Positions 23,571 to 34,105 of a stretch of 64,000 nt of DNA are shown in pieces. The translations under genes and the position numbers were made by a program. Below the pieces are notes generated by a model. That model made no database searches and was not told the origin of the DNA. It saw only the letters and a program-made list of their open reading frames with translations. This stretch comes from Sphaerisporangium album (GTDB lineage Bacteria; Actinomycetota; Actinomycetes; Streptosporangiales; Streptosporangiaceae): NCBI RefSeq assembly GCF_003323745.1, contig NZ_QOIL01000014.1, positions 219,153-283,152 on the forward strand, written 5' to 3'. Within the stretch, counting starts at the first letter, position 1, and each line of letters starts with the position of its first letter.

Positions 23571-24724
23571 CCGGACACGTGCTCGTCGCTCCCGACAAGT
23601 TCAAGGGATCGCTCAGCGCGGTCGAGGTAGCCTCGCGCGTCGCCGCGGGGCTGCGCGCCGCGCGCCCCGAGGTAACGGTCGTGAGCGTGCCCGTGGCCGA
23701 CGGCGGGGACGGCACCGTCGAGGCCGCCGTCGCCTCCGGGTTCGCGCGCGTCGAGGCCGCGGCGACCGGGCCGACCGGCGAGCCCGTCACCGCCTCCTAC
23801 GCGTTCAGGGACGGCGTCGCGGTGGTGGAGCTCGCCGAGGCCTCCGGCCTGCACCGCCTGCCCGGCGGGCGCCTCGAACCGCTCACGGCGACCAGCCACG
23901 GCACCGGCGACCTCATCGCGGCGGCCCTGCGGCACGGCGCCCGCCGGGTGGTGCTCGGCATCGGGGGCAGCGCCTGCACCGACGGAGGCTCCGGCATGAT
24001 GCGCGCCCTCGGCGTCCGCCTGCTGGACGCGCGCGGCCGCGAACTGCCGCCCGGCGGCGGCGCCCTCACCGAGCTGCGCACCCTGGACCTCTCGGGCTTC
24101 GAGCGGCCCGCGGGCGTGGAGTTCGTCGTCGCCGGGGACGTGGACAACCCCCTGCTCGGCCCCGACGGCGCGGCGGCCGTGTACGGGCCGCAGAAGGGCG
24201 CGAGCCCCGCCGACGTGGCCCTGCTGGAGGACGGCCTCGCCCGCTGGGCGGACGTCGCCGAGGCCGAGCTCGGCGTGCGCGTCCGCGACGAGCCCGGCGC
24301 GGGGGCGGCGGGAGGGGTGGGCTTCGCGGCCCTCGCCTTCCTCGGCGCCCGGTTCCGGCCCGGCATCGACCTGCTGCTGGACCTGCTCGGGTTCTCCGCG
24401 CGGCTCTCCGGGGCGCGGCTCGTGATCACCGGCGAGGGCTCGCTGGACGGCCAGACCCTGCGCGGGAAGGCCCCCATGGGCGTGGCCGCGGCCGCCGCCG
24501 AGGCGGGGGTGCCGGTGGTGGCCGTCTGCGGCCGCCGCACGCTCACGGCCGAGCAACTGCGCGGCGCCGGCATCCAGTCCGCCTTCGCCCTGACCGACAT
24601 CGAGCAGGACGTCGCGCGCTGCATCGCCCAGGCCGGCCCGCTTCTGCAGAGCCTCGCCGCCACCCTGGCCGCCGACTGGCTCCCCGAGCCTTCCGCCGGC
24701 CCCCTGGGGGGAACCCGTACATGA
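23567..24724 (+). CDS. glxK: Glycerate kinase
   Basis: A 385-residue glycerate kinase of the GarK/GlxK type. It has the N-terminal [14 protein letters not shown], the [12 protein letters not shown] loop, [15 protein letters not shown] and [17 protein letters not shown]. It phosphorylates glycerate formed from glyoxylate, the two-carbon end product of allantoin breakdown, which explains its place in this operon. The GTG at 23567 overlaps the deaminase stop (GTGA). Length is normal. Confidence 0.92.
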   Translation: MTGHVLVAPDKFKGSLSAVEVASRVAAGLRAARPEVTVVSVPVADGGDGTVEAAVASGFARVEAAATGPTGEPVTASYAFRDGVAVVELAEASGLHRLPGGRLEPLTATSHGTGDLIAAALRHGARRVVLGIGGSACTDGGSGMMRALGVRLLDARGRELPPGGGALTELRTLDLSGFERPAGVEFVVAGDVDNPLLGPDGAAAVYGPQKGASPADVALLEDGLARWADVAEAELGVRVRDEPGAGAAGGVGFAALAFLGARFRPGIDLLLDLLGFSARLSGARLVITGEGSLDGQTLRGKAPMGVAAAAAEAGVPVVAVCGRRTLTAEQLRGAGIQSAFALTDIEQDVARCIAQAGPLLQSLAATLAADWLPEPSAGPLGGTRT

Positions 24725-24749
24725 TCATTGGTGTGAGCGGGAGCGCGCG

Positions 24750-26093
24750 ATGACCGTGACCGGCCGCCTGCCGGGCGAAGAGGAGGGGCCCGCCGGGGAA
24801 CCGTTCGACCTCGTCGTGCGGTCGCGGCGGGTGGTGCTCCCCGACGGGGAGCGGCCCGCGGCGGTGGCCGTCCGCGCGGGCCGGATCGCGGCCGTGACGG
24901 CGTACGACGCCCCGGCCGTCGCCGGCGAACAGGCCGACCTCGGGGACGTGTGCCTGCTGCCCGGCCTCGTGGACACCCACGTGCACGTCAACGAGCCCGG
25001 CCGCACCGAGTGGGAGGGGTTCGCGACCGCCACCAGGGCCGCCGCGGCGGGCGGGGTGACGACGATCGTGGACATGCCGCTCAACTCGCTGCCCCCGACG
25101 GTCGACCCCGGCGCACTCGCCGTCAAGCGCGCGGCGGCCCGGGGGCAGTGCGCCGTGGACGTGGGGTTCTGGGGCGGGGCCGTCCCGGGGAACGTCCGGC
25201 GGCTGCGGCCGCTGCACGAGGCCGGCGTCTACGGGTTCAAGTGCTTCCTGTCGCCGTCCGGGGTGGACGAGTTCCCGCCGCTGGACGACGCGGGCCTGGC
25301 CGAGGCGATGCGCGAGGTGGCGTCCTTCGACGGGCTGCTCATCGTGCACGCCGAGGACCCGGTGCTGCTCACCGACCCCCTCGGCCCGACCTATCCGGAA
25401 TTCCTCGCCTCGCGCCCCGGGGAGGCGGAACGCCGGGCCGTCGAACGGGTCATCGCCGCGGCCCGCGAGACCGGCGCCCGCGCGCACATCCTGCACGTCT
25501 CCTCGGCCGCCTGCCTCGAACCTCTGGAGGCCGCCCGGCGCGACGGAGTCCGCGTCAGCGCCGAGACCTGCCCCCACTACCTCACGCTCACGGCCGAGCA
25601 GGTGCGCGGGCCCGAGTTCAAGTGCTGCCCGCCGATCCGGGACGGCGGCAACCGCGAGCGCCTCTGGGAGGGCCTCGCGGCCGGCGTCCTGAGCTGCGTG
25701 GTGTCCGACCACTCGCCGTCCACGCCGGACCTGAAGGTACCCGACTTCGCCGCGGCCTGGGGCGGCATCTCGTCCCTTCAGGTCGGCCTGCCCGCGGTCT
25801 GGACCGAGGCCACCGCGCGGGGGCACACCCTGGCGGACGTCACCGGCTGGATGTCCTCCGCCCCCGCCCGCCTGGCCGGCCTCGCCGCCAAGGGCGCCAT
25901 CGCCGTGGGCTACGACGCCGACCTGTGCGCCTTCGACGACACCGCGACCTTCACCGTCGAGGCGGAGCGCCTGCGCCACCGCAACCCGGTGACCCCCTAC
26001 CACGGACGCACCCTGACCGGAGTGGTGCGCGCCACCTGGCTGCGCGGCCGCCCCGTGACCGACGCCACCCCGCCGTTCGGAGTCCTCCTTTGA
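24750..26093 (+). CDS. allB: Allantoinase
   Basis: A 447-residue cyclic amidohydrolase that opens allantoin to allantoate. Metal and catalytic motifs run in order: [18 protein letters not shown], the Lys that should be carboxylated in [26 protein letters not shown], and [11 protein letters not shown] with the catalytic Asp. The [10 protein letters not shown] segment and operon context separate it from dihydroorotase and hydantoinase. It starts 25 bases after glxK; the ATG at 24750 follows GAGCGGGAGCG. The true dihydroorotase is encoded separately at about 52 kb. Confidence 0.93.
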   Translation: MTVTGRLPGEEEGPAGEPFDLVVRSRRVVLPDGERPAAVAVRAGRIAAVTAYDAPAVAGEQADLGDVCLLPGLVDTHVHVNEPGRTEWEGFATATRAAAAGGVTTIVDMPLNSLPPTVDPGALAVKRAAARGQCAVDVGFWGGAVPGNVRRLRPLHEAGVYGFKCFLSPSGVDEFPPLDDAGLAEAMREVASFDGLLIVHAEDPVLLTDPLGPTYPEFLASRPGEAERRAVERVIAAARETGARAHILHVSSAACLEPLEAARRDGVRVSAETCPHYLTLTAEQVRGPEFKCCPPIRDGGNRERLWEGLAAGVLSCVVSDHSPSTPDLKVPDFAAAWGGISSLQVGLPAVWTEATARGHTLADVTGWMSSAPARLAGLAAKGAIAVGYDADLCAFDDTATFTVEAERLRHRNPVTPYHGRTLTGVVRATWLRGRPVTDATPPFGVLL

Positions 26094-26154
26094 CCGCACC
26101 CACCAGGCCCGGCTCGTTCTCCACGTTGGCGACGACCCTGTTCGGAGCGCTCGC

Positions 26155-27216
26155 ATGACCGCGTCCACCCCGCCCATCCCCTCCCACCCGGCCGGCGCCT
26201 CCCGCGCCCCTCGCCGAAGCGAGCTCGCGCGCCTGCCCGACCTCGCGCTGCGCACGTACGGCGGGTCGGTGGTGGCGGCCAGCGACGAGTCGTTCGCCGA
26301 GCGCCAGGCGCTGGTCCGTCCCGGCCGCCCTGCGTTCCAGCCCGAGACCTTCGGCCCCCGCGGCCAGGTCTACGACGGCTGGGAGACGCGGAGGCGGCGG
26401 GACGAGGGCCACGACTGGGCGATCGTCCGCCTCGGCATGCCCGGCGTCGTCCGCCGCGTCGTCGTCGACACGGCGTGGTTCACCGGCAACTACCCGCCCT
26501 ACGCCTCGGTGGAGGCGTGCACGGCCGCCGGCCACCCGTCCCCGCAGGAGGTGCGCGACGCCGAGTGGACCGAGATCGTGCCGAAGAGCCCGCTTTCCGG
26601 CGACGCGCTGCACGAGTTCCCGGTCGCCTGCGAGCGCGTCTTCACCCACGTGCGGCTGAACATCTTCCCCGACGGCGGCGTCTCGCGCCTGCGCGTCCAC
26701 GGCGAGGTGGTGCCCGACCTGGCCATGTTCGCCGGGATGACGATCGACCTGGCCGCGCTGGAGAACGGCGCCCTGATCACCGGCTGCTCGGACGACTTCT
26801 ACTCCTCGCCCGCCAACGTGATCGCCCCCGGCCTCGCCCGGCACCAGGCTGAGGGCTGGGAGACCGCGCGCCGCCGCGACGGCGGCAACGACTGGCTCAC
26901 CGTGCGCCTGGCCGTCCCCGGCGTCATCCAGGTCGCCGAACTCGACACCACCAACCTCGTCTACAACGCCCCCGGCGCGGCCTCCCTGATGGGAGCCCTC
27001 CTCCCGGATGGCCACCAGCAGAAGGAGGCCGAGTGGTTCGAACTCCTGCCCCGCACCCGCCTCCAGCCCGACAACCGCCACCGCTTCCGCCTCAGAGGCG
27101 ACCGCGTGGCCTCGCACGTCCGCCTCGACATCTTCCCCGACGGGGGTATGGCCCGCCTGCGCCTCTACGGCGCCCCTGACCCCTACCCGGGCGTCTCGTC
27201 CGACTCCGGCACCTGA
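26155..27216 (+). CDS. alc: Allantoicase
   Basis: A 353-residue allantoicase made of two similar jelly-roll halves; the repeats are visible as VYDGWETRRRRDEGHDWAIVRLG and EGWETARRRDGGNDWLTVRLA, each followed by a LDIFPDGG/LNIFPDGG block. It hydrolyses allantoate to ureidoglycolate and urea. The ATG at 26155 is 61 bases downstream of allB. It is the last gene of the purine operon; no ureidoglycolate lyase or urease is encoded nearby. Confidence 0.93.
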   Translation: MTASTPPIPSHPAGASRAPRRSELARLPDLALRTYGGSVVAASDESFAERQALVRPGRPAFQPETFGPRGQVYDGWETRRRRDEGHDWAIVRLGMPGVVRRVVVDTAWFTGNYPPYASVEACTAAGHPSPQEVRDAEWTEIVPKSPLSGDALHEFPVACERVFTHVRLNIFPDGGVSRLRVHGEVVPDLAMFAGMTIDLAALENGALITGCSDDFYSSPANVIAPGLARHQAEGWETARRRDGGNDWLTVRLAVPGVIQVAELDTTNLVYNAPGAASLMGALLPDGHQQKEAEWFELLPRTRLQPDNRHRFRLRGDRVASHVRLDIFPDGGMARLRLYGAPDPYPGVSSDSGT

Positions 27217-27322
27217 CGGGCCTTCTCGCAGCAACAGCAGCCCGACGCCGGCTGAGGGAGCAGGCCGGGCGCCGTACCCGGATTACGAGCTCCGGACGTC
27301 CCGGTGCGGGGCCCGCCCCCGC

Positions 27323-29224
27323 TCAGTGCCAGATGGTGATGCGCGTGCCCGCCGGGGCCTGGCCGAGGGGGTTCTCGGCGACGACCGCGCCCGTGCCCGC
27401 GATCTTGCGGACGCGGACCTTGAACCCGGCCGTGCGCAGCTCCTGCGCCGCCTCGCCGACCTTCTTGAACCGGACGTCCGGGATCGCCACGAGCGCCTGG
27501 CCGGGCTGGACGTTCTCCGGGTTCTCCCAGGGCCAGTGGAAACCGGTGTCGGGGCCCTTGGAGCAGGTGAGCTGCACGCCCTGACCGGCGGTGACCTCGG
27601 CCCGCGCGGCGGGGGACTGGGCGATGACCGTGCCGGGCTGGGCGTCGTCGGTCTGCTGGACGACCGTGGGGGTGAACCCCTTGCCCCGCAGGAACGCGTC
27701 GGCCTGGTCGCACTGCATCTCGCTGACGTCGGGCATCAGCTGACCGGCGCTGAGGACGATCTGGACGGTGCCGCCCTCCTTCACCCGCGTGCCGACCTGC
27801 GGGCTCGTGCGCAGGACCAGGCCGCGCTGCACGGTGTCGCTCGGCACCCGGCTCACGGCCCCGGCGGTGAGCCCGGCCTCGGAGATCTTGCTGCGGGCGT
27901 CGGCCTCGGAGAGGTTCACCACGTTGGGCACCGCGATCTTGCGCGGTCCGGCGGACGGGATCAGCGTGATGACCGCGCCCTGGACGACCTCCCGGCCGGA
28001 CTCCGGGTCGGTGCGCAGCACCTTGTTCTCGCCGAGCTTGTTGTCGTTCTCGGGCTGCCCGATCTTGACGGCGAAGCCTTCCTTCTCGGCCTCGGCCTTG
28101 GCGACCGTCACGTTGATGCCGAGCAGGTCCGGAACCTTGGTGTACCGGCCCTCGGAGAACCACCAGCCGGTGGCGCCGATCGCGCCGGTCATGACCACGG
28201 CCAGCGCGACGATGAACCAGACCGGCCGGACGCGCCGCCGCTCCCGGTGGCCGGGCGGCGGGGGCGCGACCCCCGGCGTGGTGAGCATCTCGGTGCGAGA
28301 CTGGACGAGCGTGGGGTTGGCGGGCGCCGGGTGCGCCCCCGCGGGGGCGGCGTGGGCGGGCCGCGGGGCCGGGTCGCGCGGCAGCGTGCGGTGGGCCTCG
28401 ACGGCCGCGACGAGCAGCGCCGTGGCGTCGGCCGGGCGGTGGTTCGGGTCGCGGTCGGTGGCCGACAGCACGAGCCTGTCCAGCACGGCGGGGCTCTCGG
28501 GCGCGAGTGAGGACGGCGCGGGCACCCGGTCGTGGACGTGCCGGTAGGCCACCGACATCGGCGTCTCGCCCTGGTAGGGCTGCCGCCCGGTGAGCAGCTC
28601 GAACAGCATCACCCCGGCGGCGTACACGTCGCTGCGCGCGTCCGTGACCCCGGCCGTGACCTGCTCGGGCGACATGTATGCGATCGTGCCGATCATGACG
28701 CCGGTGCGGGTCTGGTTGCCCGCCTCGATGGCGCGGGCGAGCCCGAAGTCGACGACCTTCACACGGCCGTCGTCGCTCAGCAGGACGTTCTCGGGCTTGA
28801 CGTCGCGGTGCACCATGCCCGCCTGGTGGGCCGCGCCGAGCGCGGCCAGCACCGGGATCATGATCTCCAGGGCCTCGCGCGCCGGCAGGCGGCCACGCTG
28901 GCGCAGGACGTCGCGCAGGGTGCGCCCCGGCACGTACTCCATCGACAGGTAGACGTGGTCGCCGTCGGTGCCCTGGTCGAAGACGTGGACGACGTTCGGG
29001 TGGGACAGGCTGGCGACCGACTTGGCCTCGCCGATGAACCGCCGCACGAAGTCGGGGTCCTCGGCGAGGGACCGGTGCATGACCTTCAGGGCGACCGTGC
29101 GGTCGAGCCGCACGTCCATGGCCAGGTAGACAGCGGCCATGCCACCGCGGGCGATGCGCGACTCAACGCGATAGCGCCCGTCCAGCACTCGCCCTACGAG
29201 GGGGTCCGCAACCGTCGTGTCCAC
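27323..29224 (-). CDS. Membrane Ser/Thr protein kinase with four PASTA repeats
   Basis: A 633-residue Hanks-type kinase. The kinase domain (about 15-275) has glycine loop IARGGMAAVY (24-33), Lys47, HRDVKPENVLL with Asp141, and DFG at 159-161. A Pro/Ala-rich juxtamembrane linker precedes one membrane helix (about 335-356). Four extracellular PASTA repeats follow, each opening with a VPD/VPN/MPD/IPD motif; such repeats bind peptidoglycan fragments. The GTG at 29224 lies 7 bases after TAAACT (29237-29232), so a leaderless message is likely, and the 15 upstream codons are rejected. Gene order around it (thi genes, an Rv2175c homologue, polyprenyl synthase, metF) suggests it is PknL-like. Confidence 0.9.
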   Translation of the reverse strand: MDTTVADPLVGRVLDGRYRVESRIARGGMAAVYLAMDVRLDRTVALKVMHRSLAEDPDFVRRFIGEAKSVASLSHPNVVHVFDQGTDGDHVYLSMEYVPGRTLRDVLRQRGRLPAREALEIMIPVLAALGAAHQAGMVHRDVKPENVLLSDDGRVKVVDFGLARAIEAGNQTRTGVMIGTIAYMSPEQVTAGVTDARSDVYAAGVMLFELLTGRQPYQGETPMSVAYRHVHDRVPAPSSLAPESPAVLDRLVLSATDRDPNHRPADATALLVAAVEAHRTLPRDPAPRPAHAAPAGAHPAPANPTLVQSRTEMLTTPGVAPPPPGHRERRRVRPVWFIVALAVVMTGAIGATGWWFSEGRYTKVPDLLGINVTVAKAEAEKEGFAVKIGQPENDNKLGENKVLRTDPESGREVVQGAVITLIPSAGPRKIAVPNVVNLSEADARSKISEAGLTAGAVSRVPSDTVQRGLVLRTSPQVGTRVKEGGTVQIVLSAGQLMPDVSEMQCDQADAFLRGKGFTPTVVQQTDDAQPGTVIAQSPAARAEVTAGQGVQLTCSKGPDTGFHWPWENPENVQPGQALVAIPDVRFKKVGEAAQELRTAGFKVRVRKIAGTGAVVAENPLGQAPAGTRITIWH

Positions 29225-29312
29225 GGGAGTGAGTTTACGGGCGGTTTGCCAGGACGAGGGCAAGCACATCCCAAACCGATGCCGACATGTTTTCCCGTCA
29301 GGAAGGGGCTAC

Positions 29313-30384
<1,072 letters not shown>

Positions 30385-30440
30385 CGCGGTTCCGGGGCGG
30401 GATCCCTGGCGGGGACCGGGGGCGCCCCGATCCTCCTTGG

Positions 30441-31640
30441 TCATCGATGGTGGGCGGTGGTGCCGTTCCCCGATCCGTGCGCCGCGGGCGCCTGGTGGAA
30501 GCGCAGCGGCGAGCAGACCGCCGCCGCGCGCCCGTACGCGGACGGGTCGCCGGCGAGCGTCCCGTCCAGCTCGGCGGCGAGAAGGCCGGCGGTCAGGGGG
30601 GCGAGCAGGACGCCGCCCCGGTGGTGGCCCGAGGCGAGCAGGAGGCCCTCCATCGCCGTCGCCCCCAGCACGGGAAGGTTGTCGGGCGTCCCGGGGCGAA
30701 GGCCCGCGCTCAGGCCGGACACCTCCAGCTCGGTCACTCCCGGGACCAGCTCGCGGGCGTCGCGCAGCAGCTCCCACAGCCCGCCGGCGGTCACCCGGGT
30801 GTCGAACCCCATCTCCTCCTGTGTCGCCCCCAGCACGATCTCGCCGTCGCCGCGCGGCACCAGGTACGCGCTGGAGCCGTGGACGACCCCGCGCACGCAG
30901 CGGCCGAGGAACCCCGGCGCGCCGCGCAGCCGCATGATCTGGCCCTTGACCGGCCGCACGGGCGGCGCGACCTCCGGCGGGAAGCCCTCCAGGGACCCCG
31001 ACCACGCCCCGGCGGCGAGCACGACCCGCTCGGCGGCGAGCACGCGCCCGTCCGCCAGGCGCACCCCGCGCGCGGCGCCGCGCTCGACGGAGAGGCCGGT
31101 CACCCGCTCGCGCACCACGGCCGCCCCCCGGCGCGGCAGCGCGGCGAGCAGGGCGGCGGTGACGCGGCGCGGGTCCACCCACGCGTCGCCCGCGGCCAGC
31201 AGCCCTCCGCGCACCGAGGGGGCGAGCATCGGCTCGGCGCGGCGGCATTCGCGCCCGGTCAGGCGTTCGACCGGAAGGGACAGCTTGCGCATGAAGTCGG
31301 CAAGCTCGTCCAGGGCGGCCAGGTCGTCCGCGCCGAAGGCGACGTCCAGCGTGCCGTCGGCGCGGTGGTCGACGTCCAGGCCGGACTCCTCGGACAGCTC
31401 GGCCGCGAACGACGGCCACAGCTCCAGCGAGGCCAGGCCGAGGCGCAGCAGCGGCTCCTCGGTGTAGGTGACCTCGCTCACCGGGGCGAGCATGCCCGCG
31501 GCGGCGTGGGTGGCCCCCGAGCCGGGGGAGGGGTCGGCGACGACGACCCGGTGCCCGGCCGCCGCGGCGCGCCAGGCCACCGACAGGCCCGCGATGCCGC
31601 CGCCCACGACCACGACGTCCGTGAGATCGATCACACCCAT
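30441..31640 (-). CDS. thiO: Glycine oxidase ThiO
   Basis: A 399-residue FAD-dependent amine oxidase that converts glycine to the imine used by ThiG. The Rossmann dinucleotide motif VVVVGGGIAGLSVAWRAA is at the N-terminus, followed by THAAAGMLAPVSE, PVKGQIMRL, YLVPRGDGEIVLGATQEEMGFD and the C-terminal SGLSAGLRPGTPDNLPVLG. The ATG at 31640 follows GGGAGCGGG. It is the first gene after the TPP riboswitch. About 25 residues at the C-terminus are unlike the family and may be disordered. Confidence 0.92.
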   Translation of the reverse strand: MGVIDLTDVVVVGGGIAGLSVAWRAAAAGHRVVVADPSPGSGATHAAAGMLAPVSEVTYTEEPLLRLGLASLELWPSFAAELSEESGLDVDHRADGTLDVAFGADDLAALDELADFMRKLSLPVERLTGRECRRAEPMLAPSVRGGLLAAGDAWVDPRRVTAALLAALPRRGAAVVRERVTGLSVERGAARGVRLADGRVLAAERVVLAAGAWSGSLEGFPPEVAPPVRPVKGQIMRLRGAPGFLGRCVRGVVHGSSAYLVPRGDGEIVLGATQEEMGFDTRVTAGGLWELLRDARELVPGVTELEVSGLSAGLRPGTPDNLPVLGATAMEGLLLASGHHRGGVLLAPLTAGLLAAELDGTLAGDPSAYGRAAAVCSPLRFHQAPAAHGSGNGTTAHHR

Positions 31641-31649
31641 GAGGTCCCG

Positions 31650-31738
31650 CTCCCTTCGCCGGCATGATCCGGATCAGGTCTTTGCGGTCGAGGGCCGCCA
31701 GCCCTCCTCTCAGCCCGGTCTCGCCGGACTCCCGCGCG
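31650..31738 (-). promoter_or_regulatory. TPP riboswitch (THI element) of thiOSG
   Basis: On the minus strand the conserved elements appear in order: GGGCTGAGAGG (the CUGAGA helix), then GACCTGATCCGGATCATG and CCGGCGAAGGGA, matching the two pyrimidine and pyrophosphate sensor regions of the TPP aptamer. It lies immediately upstream of thiO, with the end of the aptamer next to the thiO ribosome-binding site, so control is probably translational. Confidence 0.93.
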
Positions 31739-31882
31739 TCTGACGGCACAAGCCTATTCCTGCCTTGGTACGCCCTGCGCACCCGCTTGAGTGTTCTCAT
31801 CACCCCGCGTGTGTAGTAGTGAGCCAATTCGTTACCAAATCGCCGTTGGCGGGTTACCCGGCTCCCCGCTTACTGTCAAGTT

Positions 31883-33052
31883 GTGAATCATGTCGTGGTG
31901 GTGGGCGCCGGGCTGGCCGGCGTACGGAGTGTCGAGGCGCTGCGGGCGCGCGGGTACCACGGGCGCGTCACTCTGGTGGGCGACGAGAGCCATCGCCCCT
32001 ACGATCGGCCACCCCTGTCCAAGGCCGTCATGTTCGGCGACCTGGACTCGACCGTCGTGGACTCCGATCTCGGGGCCCTGGACATCGACCTGCGCACCGA
32101 GGTCGCCGCCAAGGGCCTGCGCGAGGGTGTCGTGGAGACGACCGAGGGCGAGCTGGAGTACGACGGGCTGGTGATCGCCACCGGCGCGACCCCGATCAGG
32201 CTGCGCGGAGAGGGGCCCCAGTACACGCTGCGCACCATCGACGACGCCCTGGCCCTGCGGGCGCGCCTGACCCCCGGGACCCGGGTGGTCATCGTCGGCG
32301 CGGGCTGGATCGGCGCGGAGGTCGCCACGGCGGCGCGCCGGGCGGACTGCGAGGTGACCGTCGTCGAGGCCGCCGCCTCGCCCCTGGCCGTGGCCCTCGG
32401 CCCCGAGATCGGCGGCCACACCGCCCCCTGGTACGCCCAGGCCGGCATCGAGCTGCGGCTCGGCACCATGGTCGGCTCGGTGGACCCGGGCGGGCTGACG
32501 ATGATGGACGGCTCCTGGATCCCCGCCGACGTCGTCGTGGCCGGCATCGGCGTGCGCCCGGCCGTCGGATGGCTCGCCGGGTCCGGCATAGCGCTGGACA
32601 ACGGCGTCCTGGTCGACGAGCACCTGCGCACGTCCATGGACCGCATCGTCGCGGTCGGCGACTGCGCCAACTGGTGGTCGCGCCGCTTCGGCCGCCGCCT
32701 GCGCGTCGAGCACTGGGACACCGCGCTGCACGCCCCCGAGACCGCGGTCGCCACCCTGCTCGGCCAGACCGCCGTGTACGACCCCGTCCCGTACTTCTGG
32801 TCGGAGCAGTTCGGCCGCATGCTGCAGTACGCCGGCCACCACACCGGAGCCCGCCTGGTGCTGCGCGGCGATCCGGCGTCCGACCCCAAGTGGGCCGCCA
32901 TCTGGCTGACCGAGGACCACCGCCTCGCGGCGATCTTCACGGTCGACCGCCCCCGCGACCTCGTGCAGGGCCGCCGGATCGTCGAGGGCGGGCAAAGGCT
33001 CGACGAAGATCGCGCGAAAGACCCATCGATACCCTTGCGTGACTGCTTGTGA
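31883..33052 (+). CDS. FAD/NAD-dependent ferredoxin reductase-like oxidoreductase
   Basis: A 389-residue flavoprotein of the ferredoxin/rubredoxin reductase family. The FAD Rossmann motif is VVVVGAGLAGVRSVEALR, the NAD(P) motif is VVIVGAGWIGAEVATAARR, and the second FAD motif is RIVAVGDCANWW. The C-terminal part (PVPYFWSEQFGRMLQYAG) is the reductase C-terminal domain. The electron acceptor is unknown, and no ferredoxin or P450 gene is adjacent. The GTG at 31883 has a TACTGT -10 six bases before it, suggesting a leaderless message. It is divergent from thiO. Confidence 0.88.
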   Translation: MNHVVVVGAGLAGVRSVEALRARGYHGRVTLVGDESHRPYDRPPLSKAVMFGDLDSTVVDSDLGALDIDLRTEVAAKGLREGVVETTEGELEYDGLVIATGATPIRLRGEGPQYTLRTIDDALALRARLTPGTRVVIVGAGWIGAEVATAARRADCEVTVVEAAASPLAVALGPEIGGHTAPWYAQAGIELRLGTMVGSVDPGGLTMMDGSWIPADVVVAGIGVRPAVGWLAGSGIALDNGVLVDEHLRTSMDRIVAVGDCANWWSRRFGRRLRVEHWDTALHAPETAVATLLGQTAVYDPVPYFWSEQFGRMLQYAGHHTGARLVLRGDPASDPKWAAIWLTEDHRLAAIFTVDRPRDLVQGRRIVEGGQRLDEDRAKDPSIPLRDCL

Positions 33053-33101
33053 CCCCTGTGGGGGTGTTTGAGACCTGCTGCGACGTGGTAGTTGTGGACT
33101 C

Positions 33102-33476
33102 GTGACGCTTTCTGTTGCGCAGATCGACCGGGAAACCGACCAGCTCGTGGGGGAGTGGCTCACCCTCTCGGAGGTTGGCGGCCGGCTCGGGCTCAGTTCC
33201 GGGCGCGCCAAGCAGCTCCTCAAGGACAAGAAGCTCATCGGCGTCCGCAGGGGCGGCCCCGAGCCGGAGGTGCCGGCGGTCTTCATCGCCGGGGACGACG
33301 TGCTCAAGGGCCTGCCCGGTACGCTGACCGTCCTGGCGGACGCGGGGTACGACGACGTCGCGGCCCTGCGGTGGCTCTTCACCCCCGACGACTCCCTGCC
33401 GGGGGCGCCGGTCGACGCAATCGTCGCGGGCCGGCACACCGAGGTGAAGAGGCGTGCCCAAGCGCTCGCTTTCTGA
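33102..33476 (+). CDS. Rv2175c-family DNA-binding protein
   Basis: A 124-residue protein matching the Rv2175c family: an N-terminal winged helix ([32 protein letters not shown]) and a C-terminal helical part ([35 protein letters not shown]). In Mycobacterium tuberculosis this protein binds DNA and is a substrate of the kinase PknL encoded next to it; here a PASTA kinase lies 3.9 kb away. Thr2 and Thr12 in the N-terminal tail are possible phosphosites (inference). The GTG at 33102 follows TAGTTG by 7 bases. Its end overlaps thiE by 23 bases. Confidence 0.85.
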   Translation: MTLSVAQIDRETDQLVGEWLTLSEVGGRLGLSSGRAKQLLKDKKLIGVRRGGPEPEVPAVFIAGDDVLKGLPGTLTVLADAGYDDVAALRWLFTPDDSLPGAPVDAIVAGRHTEVKRRAQALAF

Positions 33477-34092
33477 CGCGAGGCTCTACCTCTGCACCGA
33501 CGGCCGTCGTCGGCAGGGCGATCTGGAAGAGTTCCTGGACGCCGTTCTGGCCGCTGGCGTCGACATCGTCCAGCTCCGTGAGAAGGGCCTGGAGGCCCGG
33601 CGGGAGCTGGAGCTGCTCGAAGTGTTCCGCGACGCCTGCGACCGGCACGGAGCCCTGCTCGCGGTCAACGACCGCGCCGACATCGCCTTCGCCGCCCGTC
33701 CCGACGTGCTCCACCTGGGGCAGGACGATCTTCCCGTGGCGGTGGCGCGGGCGATGCTGGGGCCGGACATCCTCGTCGGGCGGTCGACGCACAGCGACGC
33801 GGAGGCGTCCGCGGCGGCCGTCGAGGACGGCGTGGACTACTTCTGCTGCGGGCCGATCTGGCCGACGCCGACCAAGCCCGGGCGTTTCGCGCCCGGGCCC
33901 GAGCTGCTGAAGCACGCGGCCTCGCTCGGGACCGGACGTCCCTGGTTCGGCATCGGCGGCGTCGACCTCGGCACGCTGGACGAGGTCATGTCCTACGGCG
34001 CGACGCGGGTCGTGGTCGTGCGGGCCATCACCGAGGCCGAGGACCCGGGCGCGGCGGCGGCGGAGTTCGCCCGTCGCCTGCGCGCGGGCTGA
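33454..34092 (+). CDS. thiE: Thiamine-phosphate synthase
   Basis: A 212-residue enzyme joining the thiazole and pyrimidine halves into thiamine phosphate. It has [74 protein letters not shown] and WFGIGGVDL. The GTG at 33454 lies inside the 3' end of the Rv2175c-like gene, with GAGG just before it, so the two are translationally coupled. Its thiazole partners thiOSG lie about 2 kb away on the opposite strand, and it lacks an own TPP riboswitch. Confidence 0.93.
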   Translation: MPKRSLSDARLYLCTDGRRRQGDLEEFLDAVLAAGVDIVQLREKGLEARRELELLEVFRDACDRHGALLAVNDRADIAFAARPDVLHLGQDDLPVAVARAMLGPDILVGRSTHSDAEASAAAVEDGVDYFCCGPIWPTPTKPGRFAPGPELLKHAASLGTGRPWFGIGGVDLGTLDEVMSYGATRVVVVRAITEAEDPGAAAAEFARRLRAG

Positions 34093-34105
34093 GGGCGCGA
34101 CACGC

